In this document: piece after piece, positions 50,977 through 57,660 of the stretch
Layout of the letters: each line of letters begins with the position of its first letter
How positions within the stretch are numbered: position 1 is the stretch's first letter
Origin: Bacillota bacterium
GTDB taxonomy: Bacteria > Bacillota > Clostridia > Christensenellales > CAG-138
Length of the DNA stretch: 60,737 bases
Direction: 5' to 3'
Assembly: GCA_023409435.1 (NCBI GenBank)
Contig: JAEYHP010000117.1
Span: 1-60,737 of the forward strand
The notes under the pieces: generated by a model
Database searches by the model: none
What the model was told of the DNA's origin: nothing
Seen by the model: only the letters and a program-made list of their open reading frames with translations
Made by a program: the position numbers and the translations under genes

Positions 50977-50988
50977 CACGTTTACTGT

Positions 50989-52605
50989 TTAGTCGGGATA
51001 ATTGGGGCCTAAGCGGTCCGCTTTTACATAGGCGGTATGGGTTTTGCTATCCGACCTCCAGGTTACGTTGTAGAAATCGCTGACCTTGTACAGGACGGTA
51101 ACGGCCTTGCCGCGTTCAAGCCAATCTACGGTTTGGCCGTGTTCCTTAAAGTCGTACGGGGTTTTCCCGAGATCCTCATACGTGGGCGCACCCGATAGCT
51201 TCTGCACATACATGGTATCGCCGACCGCGCCGGAGCCTGAACCGGGATAACCGCCATAGTACTCAAGATCCGAAGCGGGTACATACATGACGTCGTCATC
51301 GACAAGTATCTGGATCCAATCGCCGTTGGTGGCCATTGCCCATACCTGCTCGTTGCGGCTCAAATACCCGGTGCGGTAAGCACTTTGCTCGTAGGGGATG
51401 GAGTAGCAGTAGGTGTAGCTGCTGGGCGCATACATCCAGGTATTGAGCGTGGTAAAGCCGGACGTGCCGGTGCCGCCGGATGCTACGACCACACGGCTGG
51501 TCTGCACATAGCCGGTCTTGCCTTCAAAGCTGATCTTGGTCCACGTGCTGCCCACGGTACCGGTACGGGAGGCGCTATCCCCCTCATACAGGTAACCTAG
51601 CCGGGTAGAGGAAGTGGAGGTACTAGAATAAACGGGTACAGTGTAGGTGGCATATACCGTGCCGCCCGATGTGGAGCCGGAGCTGCCGTACATGCGCATA
51701 TCCGACGCGTACACGTAGCCGACGTTGATGCCCAGCTGAACTTCATACCACTTGGAATTGTACACGCCCACGTAGGTGATGCTGTCGCCGTAATCAAGGT
51801 ACCCGATTGCGCGGTAAGACGTACCGGGGCCTACGCGGACAGCCGTTTCCCGAAGCGCATACAGCTTGGTAGAGGTGCTGGGCGGGGTACTGCCGCCGCC
51901 GGTATACGCCTTGAGATAGCTGCTGGATACATATGCCGTCTGGTTGTTGTACTTCACCTGCGTCCAGTTGCCGGAAGTCCCCGTCTTTTGCACGGTCTCG
52001 CCCTTAGCGAGGTAGCCGATGATCGAATAGCTCGTGCTGGGGCCCGTACGGACGTTAACGTTGGCAGTCGCCACCATTGTGGTGGTGGAGCCGGAGCCAG
52101 AGCCCGTATCGGGGTAAGCCTTTGAGAGGTAAGACGCACTTACATAGGCCGTGCCTGTGCCCCATTTGATGATGGACCAGGAGCCGGTGGAACCCACCAA
52201 CGCCACGGAATCGCCTTTCTTAAGTTCGCCAAGCTTTGTGTAGCTGGTGCCGGGGCCGGAGCGGACATTGACGGCGGCATTGACATATGCCGTTACCGCA
52301 TCGTCGTCGTCTATGATGATGACGTCGTCATCCCCAGCATAGGGCTTGACATAGGGCGTGTTTACATAGCCGGTCCTGCCGTCATAATCGATCTTTGTCC
52401 AGTTGCCGGAAGTACCGAGCTTCGTCACCACCTCGTTTTTATCCAACGAGCCGATGACACTGTAGCTAGAGCCGGGTCCGCTGCGCACATTGACACCGGC
52501 GGTGGCGTACACCTGAGAAGCCGCCATTGCGGGAAGCGCCACGGCCAGCATGATGAGCATCACCAATGCGACCGCAAGCGTACGACGTACAGAAGTTGTT
52601 TTCAT
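50989..52605 (-). CDS. Secreted bacterial SH3-repeat protein
   Basis: 538-residue exported protein. The start at 52605 has AAAGGAGGG upstream. The signal peptide (MKTTSVRRTLAVALVML...) has the cleavage motif AMA before ASQ. At least four canonical SH3b units are visible (NVRSGPGSSYSVIG, NVRSGPGTSYTKLG, NVRTGPSTSYSIIG, AVRVGPGTSYRAIG), and further down the chain diverged ones (for example PVYSSTSTSSTRLG), separated by Ser/Gly/Thr linkers. No catalytic domain was recognised, so it probably binds peptidoglycan or spore cortex without cutting it. A TATAAT box lies at 52707-52712 on the minus strand. Confidence 0.9.
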   Translation of the reverse strand: MKTTSVRRTLAVALVMLIMLAVALPAMAASQVYATAGVNVRSGPGSSYSVIGSLDKNEVVTKLGTSGNWTKIDYDGRTGYVNTPYVKPYAGDDDVIIIDDDDAVTAYVNAAVNVRSGPGTSYTKLGELKKGDSVALVGSTGSWSIIKWGTGTAYVSASYLSKAYPDTGSGSGSTTTMVATANVNVRTGPSTSYSIIGYLAKGETVQKTGTSGNWTQVKYNNQTAYVSSSYLKAYTGGGSTPPSTSTKLYALRETAVRVGPGTSYRAIGYLDYGDSITYVGVYNSKWYEVQLGINVGYVYASDMRMYGSSGSTSGGTVYATYTVPVYSSTSTSSTRLGYLYEGDSASRTGTVGSTWTKISFEGKTGYVQTSRVVVASGGTGTSGFTTLNTWMYAPSSYTYCYSIPYEQSAYRTGYLSRNEQVWAMATNGDWIQILVDDDVMYVPASDLEYYGGYPGSGSGAVGDTMYVQKLSGAPTYEDLGKTPYDFKEHGQTVDWLERGKAVTVLYKVSDFYNVTWRSDSKTHTAYVKADRLGPNYPD

Positions 52606-52785
52606 ATAGATCCCTCCTTTATTGCTGTTCATATCCTTTTCCCCCATTCCGCGGCACAATCCATGGCAAAATATTACTTCTCTGGGAGCAGTCTTTCTTA
52701 CTATGGATTATACCCTCCCGCCAGGCAGAAAGGAACCGCAATCAGGAAAGTTCATACATTCTTAAAAACTCGCCTATGGCGGCTA

Positions 52786-53511
52786 CTATTCGCCAAGCAG
52801 CACGTACTTGAACGGATCGGCCGCCTTGCCGTCCCGATAAAGCGCAAAGTGCAGATGGGGAGCCATTGTGCACGGAACCGCCGCGGTATCGCCCACGGCG
52901 CCGAGTTTCTCGCCAGCGTTGATGCGCTGCCCTTCCTTGACAGCCACAGGATTGGCGAGATTCGCATAGAGGCTTTTTAAGCCGTCCTCGTGCTCGATAA
53001 GCACGCTCATACCCAGCTTTTTGTCCTCATACACCTTTTCTACCGTGCCGCTCTTTATGGCGATCACGTCCGTACCCAAACGGGCCCCGATGTCCACCCC
53101 GTCATGCGTCGTCCAGATCTCCAGAGTTTCGGAGTAGAGCATCGTATCCACCGCGAATCCCCAGATGACTTCGCCTTCCACGGGCGGCGCTGCCTTGCTT
53201 TCCGCCTGACGCTTGGGCTTGGGGGTAGGTGTGGGAGCGGGCGTCAGGGTGGGCTGCGCCGGCGTCGCCGCAGGCGTGCTTACGGGGGTGGGACGTACGG
53301 CTTCGCTTAACGGTTCATCCTGATTTGCCCCGGCCGCCTGTGAGAGGGGCGTAGGTTCGGCCTGCTGCGCCTCCCGGTCCGGCATCAAAGCAACCGCCGC
53401 CGCGATGGCGATGCACAGGACGCACAGCCCCAGCACCACATAAAACCCTTGCTTTTTGAGAAACGCCGACGCATTTTCTAAGAAAGCGCCACGTGTTCCT
53501 TTATGTTCCAT
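52786..53511 (-). CDS. SpoIIQ-like M23-family peptidase, membrane-anchored
   Basis: 241 residues: a short cytoplasmic N-terminus, one transmembrane helix (about 24-42, VVLGLCVLCIAIAAAVAL), a Pro/Thr-rich linker, then an M23/LytM domain. The zinc site appears intact: THDGVDIGA (His, Asp) and APHLHFALY (HxH). The layout matches SpoIIQ, the forespore partner of SpoIIIAH in engulfment; clostridial versions keep the zinc site that Bacillus subtilis lacks. A vegetative cell-wall endopeptidase is the alternative. Confidence 0.82.
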   Translation of the reverse strand: MEHKGTRGAFLENASAFLKKQGFYVVLGLCVLCIAIAAAVALMPDREAQQAEPTPLSQAAGANQDEPLSEAVRPTPVSTPAATPAQPTLTPAPTPTPKPKRQAESKAAPPVEGEVIWGFAVDTMLYSETLEIWTTHDGVDIGARLGTDVIAIKSGTVEKVYEDKKLGMSVLIEHEDGLKSLYANLANPVAVKEGQRINAGEKLGAVGDTAAVPCTMAPHLHFALYRDGKAADPFKYVLLGE

Positions 53512-53689
53512 ATGGGTTCCTCCTTTTATAACGTTGCATCAACCCAAAAGGTTGCGTGTTTTGAGTGTATCCAATACAAAAAAGGTTATAACATCCAACA
53601 ATCCATTCAGCGCTTCCGCTTTCGCATATTTTACCCTTTAATTGGGATATTTTGCCTTGTTTATGCCTTTTGCGGGCGGACATACTAGT

Positions 53690-54280
53690 ACCCGTGAGGT
53701 GGTAAGAGTGCGTAACAGTACGAAAACAACCTCCATTGCCAATAAGGGCAGGAGAAAACTCGAATTCCTTCGAGCGGTATTCAGTCCGGGCGACAGCGGC
53801 GGCGGGAACTATGTTCCCGCCTTTGCTTTTCGAAAAAGCGCTACAGCACTTTTTCGAATATTGCAGGAACAACCTGTGCCTACGGCACGGGCGGTTGTTC
53901 CTGTAAGGAAAGCCTTGCAAAGCAAGGCCTTCCGCCGCCAACGCGCATGTCGCTCTTCGGCGATTGGAAGCTTCCGTGGGCTGCGGCCCCCGATTCCAGA
54001 AGTTTTTCAATAGCGGTTTCCCGCCTTTGTTTATAGGGGAGGAGCAAAAATGCGAAAGAGTATTGCCAAAAGAATTAGAAAAATATTTTATTGTTCCGCG
54101 CGTATTCTCTTGGAACCGGGACATACTACTATCGAGGGCAGAACAGTGCTTATTCAAGTACCGGGACGTCCCTCGTCGTCAGAACGGGCGAGAGGGCGCG
54201 CCTGAGGCTCAAAACTCAGGCCGTAAGATCATCCGGGAGACAGCAAGCGCGGGGACCGCAGGGTCTCCGCGTTTTTATGT
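53690..54280 (+). ncRNA. Candidate structured RNA or interspersed repeat with intrinsic terminator
   Basis: No convincing gene covers most of this stretch, but hairpins follow one another. GGCGGGAAC-TAT-GTTCCCGCC is near 53800. CGAAAAAG with CTTTTTCG is near 53830. CAGGAACAACC with GGTTGTTCCTG, enclosing GTGCC/GGCAC, is near 53865-53902. GGAAAGCCTTGC with GCAAGGCCTTCC is near 53906-53932. GCCTGAG with CTCAGGC is near 54200-54224. The end is a clear terminator, CGCGGGGACC-GCA-GGGTCTCCGCG plus TTTTT (about 54247-54277). I cannot match it to a known RNA class. It might be a transcribed regulatory RNA or a mobile repeat. A small frame (54050-54205) lies inside. Confidence 0.4.
54050..54205 (+). 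CDS. Possible 51-residue basic peptide
   Basis: ATG with the strong ribosome site GGGGAGGAG six bases upstream. The product begins MRKSIAKRIRKIFYCSARIL, a cationic amphipathic segment, and ends in a Ser/Arg-rich tail (SSSERARGRA). No family is recognised. The good translation signal is the main argument; the lack of recognisable homology and the surrounding structured, apparently non-coding sequence argue against it. Confidence 0.3.
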   Translation: MRKSIAKRIRKIFYCSARILLEPGHTTIEGRTVLIQVPGRPSSSERARGRA

Positions 54281-54454
54281 GAAAATGCGATTTTGAAACG
54301 CGATCTTATCGGCTACAAAACCGCCTACGCCTGCAGTCCAATCGTTTGAAAAATAACACTTCTGTTTGTCTGGGTTGCCTCTCATGGTCTTTGTAAATCT
54401 TTCGAATTAATACAGCAAGAAGTTGCTTGCATCAAAATGCGGAAAGGATACGAT

Positions 54455-54880
54455 ATGCTCTGGAAGGACAAGTATGAGTTGGGCGTTCCCCTGATCGACG
54501 CGCAGCACAAGGAGCTGTTCCGGCGGGTGGATGCGTTCATGCAGACGCTGCGGTCTCCCGTTTCATGGGAGGAAAAGGTGGCAAAGGTAAACGAGACGCT
54601 GGAATTCATGAAGGCATATGTAGTGACCCATTTTCAGGACGAGGAAGTTTACCAGCAGAAAATCGGTTACCCCGGCCTTGCGGAGCACAGGGCGCTCCAT
54701 GTCGGAATGGTCGCCTATGTGGTGGAGGTAGCCGCGCAGTATGAACAGCAGGGCTATAATGAGCGCCTGATGCAGCAGTTTGGAGGCAAGCTGCTTGCGT
54801 GGCTTATCAACCACGTTGCGTCCGAGGACCAGCAAATCGGCGCATATGAGCGGTCCAAGGGGGTGGCTTCCAATGTCTGA
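54455..54880 (+). CDS. Bacteriohemerythrin
   Basis: 141-residue four-helix protein binding O2 or iron through a di-iron centre. The start at 54455 has AAGGA six bases upstream. Ligand motifs are DAQHKELF, THFQDEEVYQQKIGYPGLAEHRALH and NHVASED, in the order and spacing of stand-alone bacteriohemerythrins. It would act as an oxygen sensor or scavenger in an anaerobe. It overlaps the CheX-like gene by eight bases. Confidence 0.93.
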   Translation: MLWKDKYELGVPLIDAQHKELFRRVDAFMQTLRSPVSWEEKVAKVNETLEFMKAYVVTHFQDEEVYQQKIGYPGLAEHRALHVGMVAYVVEVAAQYEQQGYNERLMQQFGGKLLAWLINHVASEDQQIGAYERSKGVASNV

Positions 54881-55328
54881 AGTTCTGTACCGCCCGTTTT
54901 TACAGGCGACGCAGCATGTATTCCAGTTGATGCTGGACTTGAACGATGTGCACGCGGAGCCGTTAAGCGAAACTGTCCATGGGCTTGACGCGTTGGAGGT
55001 TTCCATCGGCGTAACCGGCGATTTAAGCGGCCAGGTGGTTTACAGCTTTCCGTATGAAACCTGCCTCAATATGGTCAATATCATGAGCGGCATGGAGATT
55101 TCGGAGGTAGACGAGTTTGTGACCTCCGCCATCAGCGAAATCGCCAACATCATCAGCGGAAATGTGATGACGCTGCTGACCGATGAAAGCCTCGCGTGCG
55201 ATATCCTCCCGCCCAGACTGATCGCAGGCGAAGTGGATAAAGGGAGCTATAAACTGGACACCGTCTCCTGTATTGTAACCTCCATCGGCAATATCTGCCT
55301 GGATATCATGCTCAACCCCGCGCCATAA
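54873..55328 (+). CDS. CheX-like chemotaxis phosphatase
   Basis: 151-residue protein of the CheC/CheX/FliY family. The motif AISEIANIISGN has the Glu-x2-Asn pair that hydrolyses CheY-phosphate. The start at 54873 follows AAGGGGG and overlaps the hemerythrin stop. It is coupled to an oxygen-binding protein and not to other chemotaxis genes, so it may act on an orphan response regulator. Confidence 0.87.
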   Translation: MSEVLYRPFLQATQHVFQLMLDLNDVHAEPLSETVHGLDALEVSIGVTGDLSGQVVYSFPYETCLNMVNIMSGMEISEVDEFVTSAISEIANIISGNVMTLLTDESLACDILPPRLIAGEVDKGSYKLDTVSCIVTSIGNICLDIMLNPAP

Positions 55329-55348
55329 TTGCTGTAAACTTTTTTAAA

Positions 55349-55366
55349 AGGCGGCGACTGCCGCCT
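55349..55366. repeat. Hairpin repeat AGGCGGCGACTGCCGCCT, left copy
   Basis: A 7-bp palindromic stem with loop GACT, identical over 18 bases to the right copy at 55510-55527. The left copy has no T-run, the right one does, so together they look like a terminator duplicated around the palindromic element between them. Confidence 0.8.
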
Positions 55367-55393
55367 CTCAACTCATCAAAAAAACCACCTTAC

Positions 55394-55481
55394 CGTCATC
55401 CTGAGCGAAGCGAAGGATCTTGAAGCACCCATATTAGGGTGTATAGCGAGAGCCAGATTCTTCGCCTTCGGCTCAGAATGA
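55394..55481. mobile_element. Palindromic repeat element (MITE/REP-like)
   Basis: The ends are imperfect inverted repeats of about 27 bases: GTCATCCTGAGCGAAGCGAA at the left and, as reverse complement at the right, GTCATTCTGAGCCGAAGGCG. The interior also folds (AGCACCCATATTAGGGTGTAT). GTCATCCTGAGCGAAGC-type palindromes are widespread in unrelated bacterial genomes and carry no gene. Here it sits in a 342-base gap between the CheX-like gene and apbE. Confidence 0.8.
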
Positions 55482-55509
55482 CAAGCGAATGGTTTATCGA
55501 CGACCTTAG

Positions 55510-55527
55510 AGGCGGCGACTGCCGCCT
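55510..55527 (+). terminator. Terminator hairpin, right copy of the duplicated stem-loop
   Basis: AGGCGGCGACTGCCGCCT followed by TTTTT: a short GC-rich stem with a U-tract, a standard terminator for the hemerythrin/CheX-like genes. The identical hairpin at 55349 lies on the other side of the palindromic element. Confidence 0.8.
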
Positions 55528-55670
55528 TTTTTCGCTTGTTAAATTTATTTCAATTCATATATGCCAGCAGGGACAAACTATGTTATGATGGAACATGGCG
55601 TTTGCCGCGCCCTATTTAAGAATGAATCCGCCGGATAATACCGGCGGCAAAGAGGTTGACTGAGGTTCAT

Positions 55671-56648
55671 ATGAAGAAGCTGTTTTCCCGCGCGTTTGTG
55701 AGTTTACTCCTTCCTGTACTTTTGCTTTCCGGCTGCGGCCCGTCGCCAACCGAAAAGGTATCCGCCGTAGGGTTTTATCTGGACACCGTCATCAGCATCA
55801 CGGCCTATGGCGTGAAGCAGGAGGTTGTGGACGACGCGCTGAGCAAAGTGAAGGAATATGAAGACCTGCTCTCTAAAACAGTAGAAGGCAGCGACGTTTG
55901 GAACATCAACCACGCAAACGGTCAGCCCGTTGCGGTGAGCGACTACACGCGTGAAGTGCTGGAGGCCTCCGCAGAAACAAGTGCTGCCTGCGGCGGCGCG
56001 TTCGACATTACGGTTGGGCCCAGCGTGGAACTGTGGGATTTCAAAAGCGAGGCGCCTGCCCTGCCGGATGAGGATAAGCTAAAAGAGGCCGCCAAGCTGA
56101 CGGACTATACCAAGGTGAAGCTCGACGGAAACACCGTCACGCTGCCCGCGGGCATGAAGGTTGAGCTCGGCTCCATCGCGAAAGGATATATCACGGATAA
56201 AATTGCGGAATACTGCCGCTCCCGCGGGGTAAAGCGAGGCATTTTGAACTTCGGCGGCAATGTCGTCGTAATCGGCAACCGGCCGGACGGCGCGCCCTGG
56301 AACGTAGGAATTCAGGACCCGAAAGAGCCCACAGGCCAGCCCCTCATCACGCTGCCCGCGACAGACAGCGCGGTGACGACAAGCGGCGTATACGAGCGCG
56401 GCTTTACGCTGGACAACGTGCGCTACCATCATATTTTGGATCCGAAAACGGGCTGGCCCATGCAGAACGGCCTTGCTTCCGTCACCATACTCGCCAAGAA
56501 CTCCTTAACTGCGGACGCCTACGATACCGCCTGTTTTATCATGGGATTGGAAAAGGGCATGGCGCTTGTGGAATCCATCCCCGATATGGAAGCGGTGTTT
56601 ATCGACGACGAAAACAATATCTATTATTCGAGCGGTTTACAGAAATAA
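55671..56648 (+). CDS. apbE: FAD:protein FMN transferase, ApbE family lipoprotein
   Basis: 325-residue lipoprotein with lipobox LLLSGC. It attaches FMN covalently to threonine in partner proteins such as Rnf or Nqr subunits on the outer face of the membrane. Motifs: DTVISITAYG, GGAFDITVGP, GSIAKGYITDKIAEY, LNFGGNVVVIG and YHHILDPKTGWP. The ATG at 55671 has GAGG six bases before it. No Rnf genes are in the window. Confidence 0.93.
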   Translation: MKKLFSRAFVSLLLPVLLLSGCGPSPTEKVSAVGFYLDTVISITAYGVKQEVVDDALSKVKEYEDLLSKTVEGSDVWNINHANGQPVAVSDYTREVLEASAETSAACGGAFDITVGPSVELWDFKSEAPALPDEDKLKEAAKLTDYTKVKLDGNTVTLPAGMKVELGSIAKGYITDKIAEYCRSRGVKRGILNFGGNVVVIGNRPDGAPWNVGIQDPKEPTGQPLITLPATDSAVTTSGVYERGFTLDNVRYHHILDPKTGWPMQNGLASVTILAKNSLTADAYDTACFIMGLEKGMALVESIPDMEAVFIDDENNIYYSSGLQK

Positions 56649-56660
56649 GGCTGGAGCGCA

Positions 56661-57278
56661 ATGAGCAACCCGTGGAAACAAATCCCCCTTGCCGTATACG
56701 AAGGCCACATGAAGCTTGATACCGTAGCCCAGCTTCAGGCGCTCGATTCGCTCTATGCACAGCGCCTTGCCGCATATCCGAAAAGCAGCGTGGCGTTCTG
56801 GGGCGTTGCGGGCGGCAACGGGTTGAAAAATATCGACCCCGCGCGCTGCGATGTCGTATACGGCGTGGATATCAACGAGGCGTATCTTGACGCCTGCCGG
56901 GATAGGTACCCGGAACTTGCGGGAAAGCTCATGGTGATCGCAGCCGATCTTTCGCACCCGATAGAGCTACCCCACGCTGAGCTCATATTCGCGGACCTGT
57001 TGATCGAATACATCGGCGTTTCCGCATTCGTAGCGCGGCTGCAGGCATGCAGGCCGCATACCCTCTGCTGCACCATACAGCAAAACCTTGCGGAGGCTTT
57101 CGTTTCCCCTTCCCCCTATGCGGATGCGCTCGCGGGCGTCGGCACCCTGCATACGGACGTTGAGGAGGCCGTGCTTACAGCAAGCCTTTCTGATATTGGG
57201 TATCACTTGGCGCACCGAAGTATTATCCCTCTTATAAATGGCAAGCAGTTTCTGCGATTGGACTATACAGCCCGCTGA
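56661..57278 (+). CDS. Class I SAM-dependent methyltransferase
   Basis: 205-residue Rossmann-fold methyltransferase. The SAM-binding region is VAFWGVAGGNGLKNID with the acidic residue in VYGVDINEAYL, and a motif IV-like stretch AELIFADLLIEYIG. The substrate is not evident. It follows apbE by 12 bases and is probably co-transcribed with it. A CCGC/GCGG hairpin followed by eight T lies right at its stop (about 57271-57300). Confidence 0.8.
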   Translation: MSNPWKQIPLAVYEGHMKLDTVAQLQALDSLYAQRLAAYPKSSVAFWGVAGGNGLKNIDPARCDVVYGVDINEAYLDACRDRYPELAGKLMVIAADLSHPIELPHAELIFADLLIEYIGVSAFVARLQACRPHTLCCTIQQNLAEAFVSPSPYADALAGVGTLHTDVEEAVLTASLSDIGYHLAHRSIIPLINGKQFLRLDYTAR

Positions 57279-57300
57279 CAAAATTCGGCGGTTTTTTTTT
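57271..57300 (+). terminator. Intrinsic terminator after the methyltransferase gene
   Basis: CCGC and GCGG pair around GACAAAATTC-type loop sequence, followed by eight T residues; it overlaps the methyltransferase stop codon. Confidence 0.7.
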
Positions 57301-57660
57301 ACACGCGTTTGATGTACAACACGTTGTAGTGTGTCAAAAAAAGCATATATCTTCATAGTCATCATTCTCTGTGCCCCACGGCCTTCTTACAGGAAGGGGA
57401 TTGGGGAGACGTAGTTTCCCCAAAATAAAAAACAATCGCGACGGCCCGCAGGCCTTGCCCAGGCGTCTCCCGCCGAGGACACGGCGCTGTAGGCGCCGAT
57501 ACCTTAAAGCCTTTAATCAGATTTATTTATACTTTTAACGCGTGCTTAATGTGCGCGTTGCTATTTTGTCACGTTTTTCGTCAGGAAAATTCACACGCAT
57601 TTCTTTCCTTACATGGTAAAATGATAATGCAAAATATCTAAAAAGAAAGGACTGAAAGCT
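57301..57660. other. Intergenic stretch with several GC-rich hairpins
   Basis: No coding frame was recognised. The middle part (about 57395-57515) folds: GGGGA with TCCCC around GACGTAGT, and GGCGC with GCGCC near its end. The last 60 bases hold an AT-rich promoter-like stretch (GGTAAAATGATAATGC) and the ribosome site AAAGGA of the next gene. A small RNA in the middle is possible but unproven. Confidence 0.4.

Noticed and set aside
53501..54157. 218-codon minus-strand open frame in the gap after the SpoIIQ-like gene
   Set aside because: The product is rich in Arg, Ser and Cys without a domain, overlaps hairpins, and no good start signal was seen.
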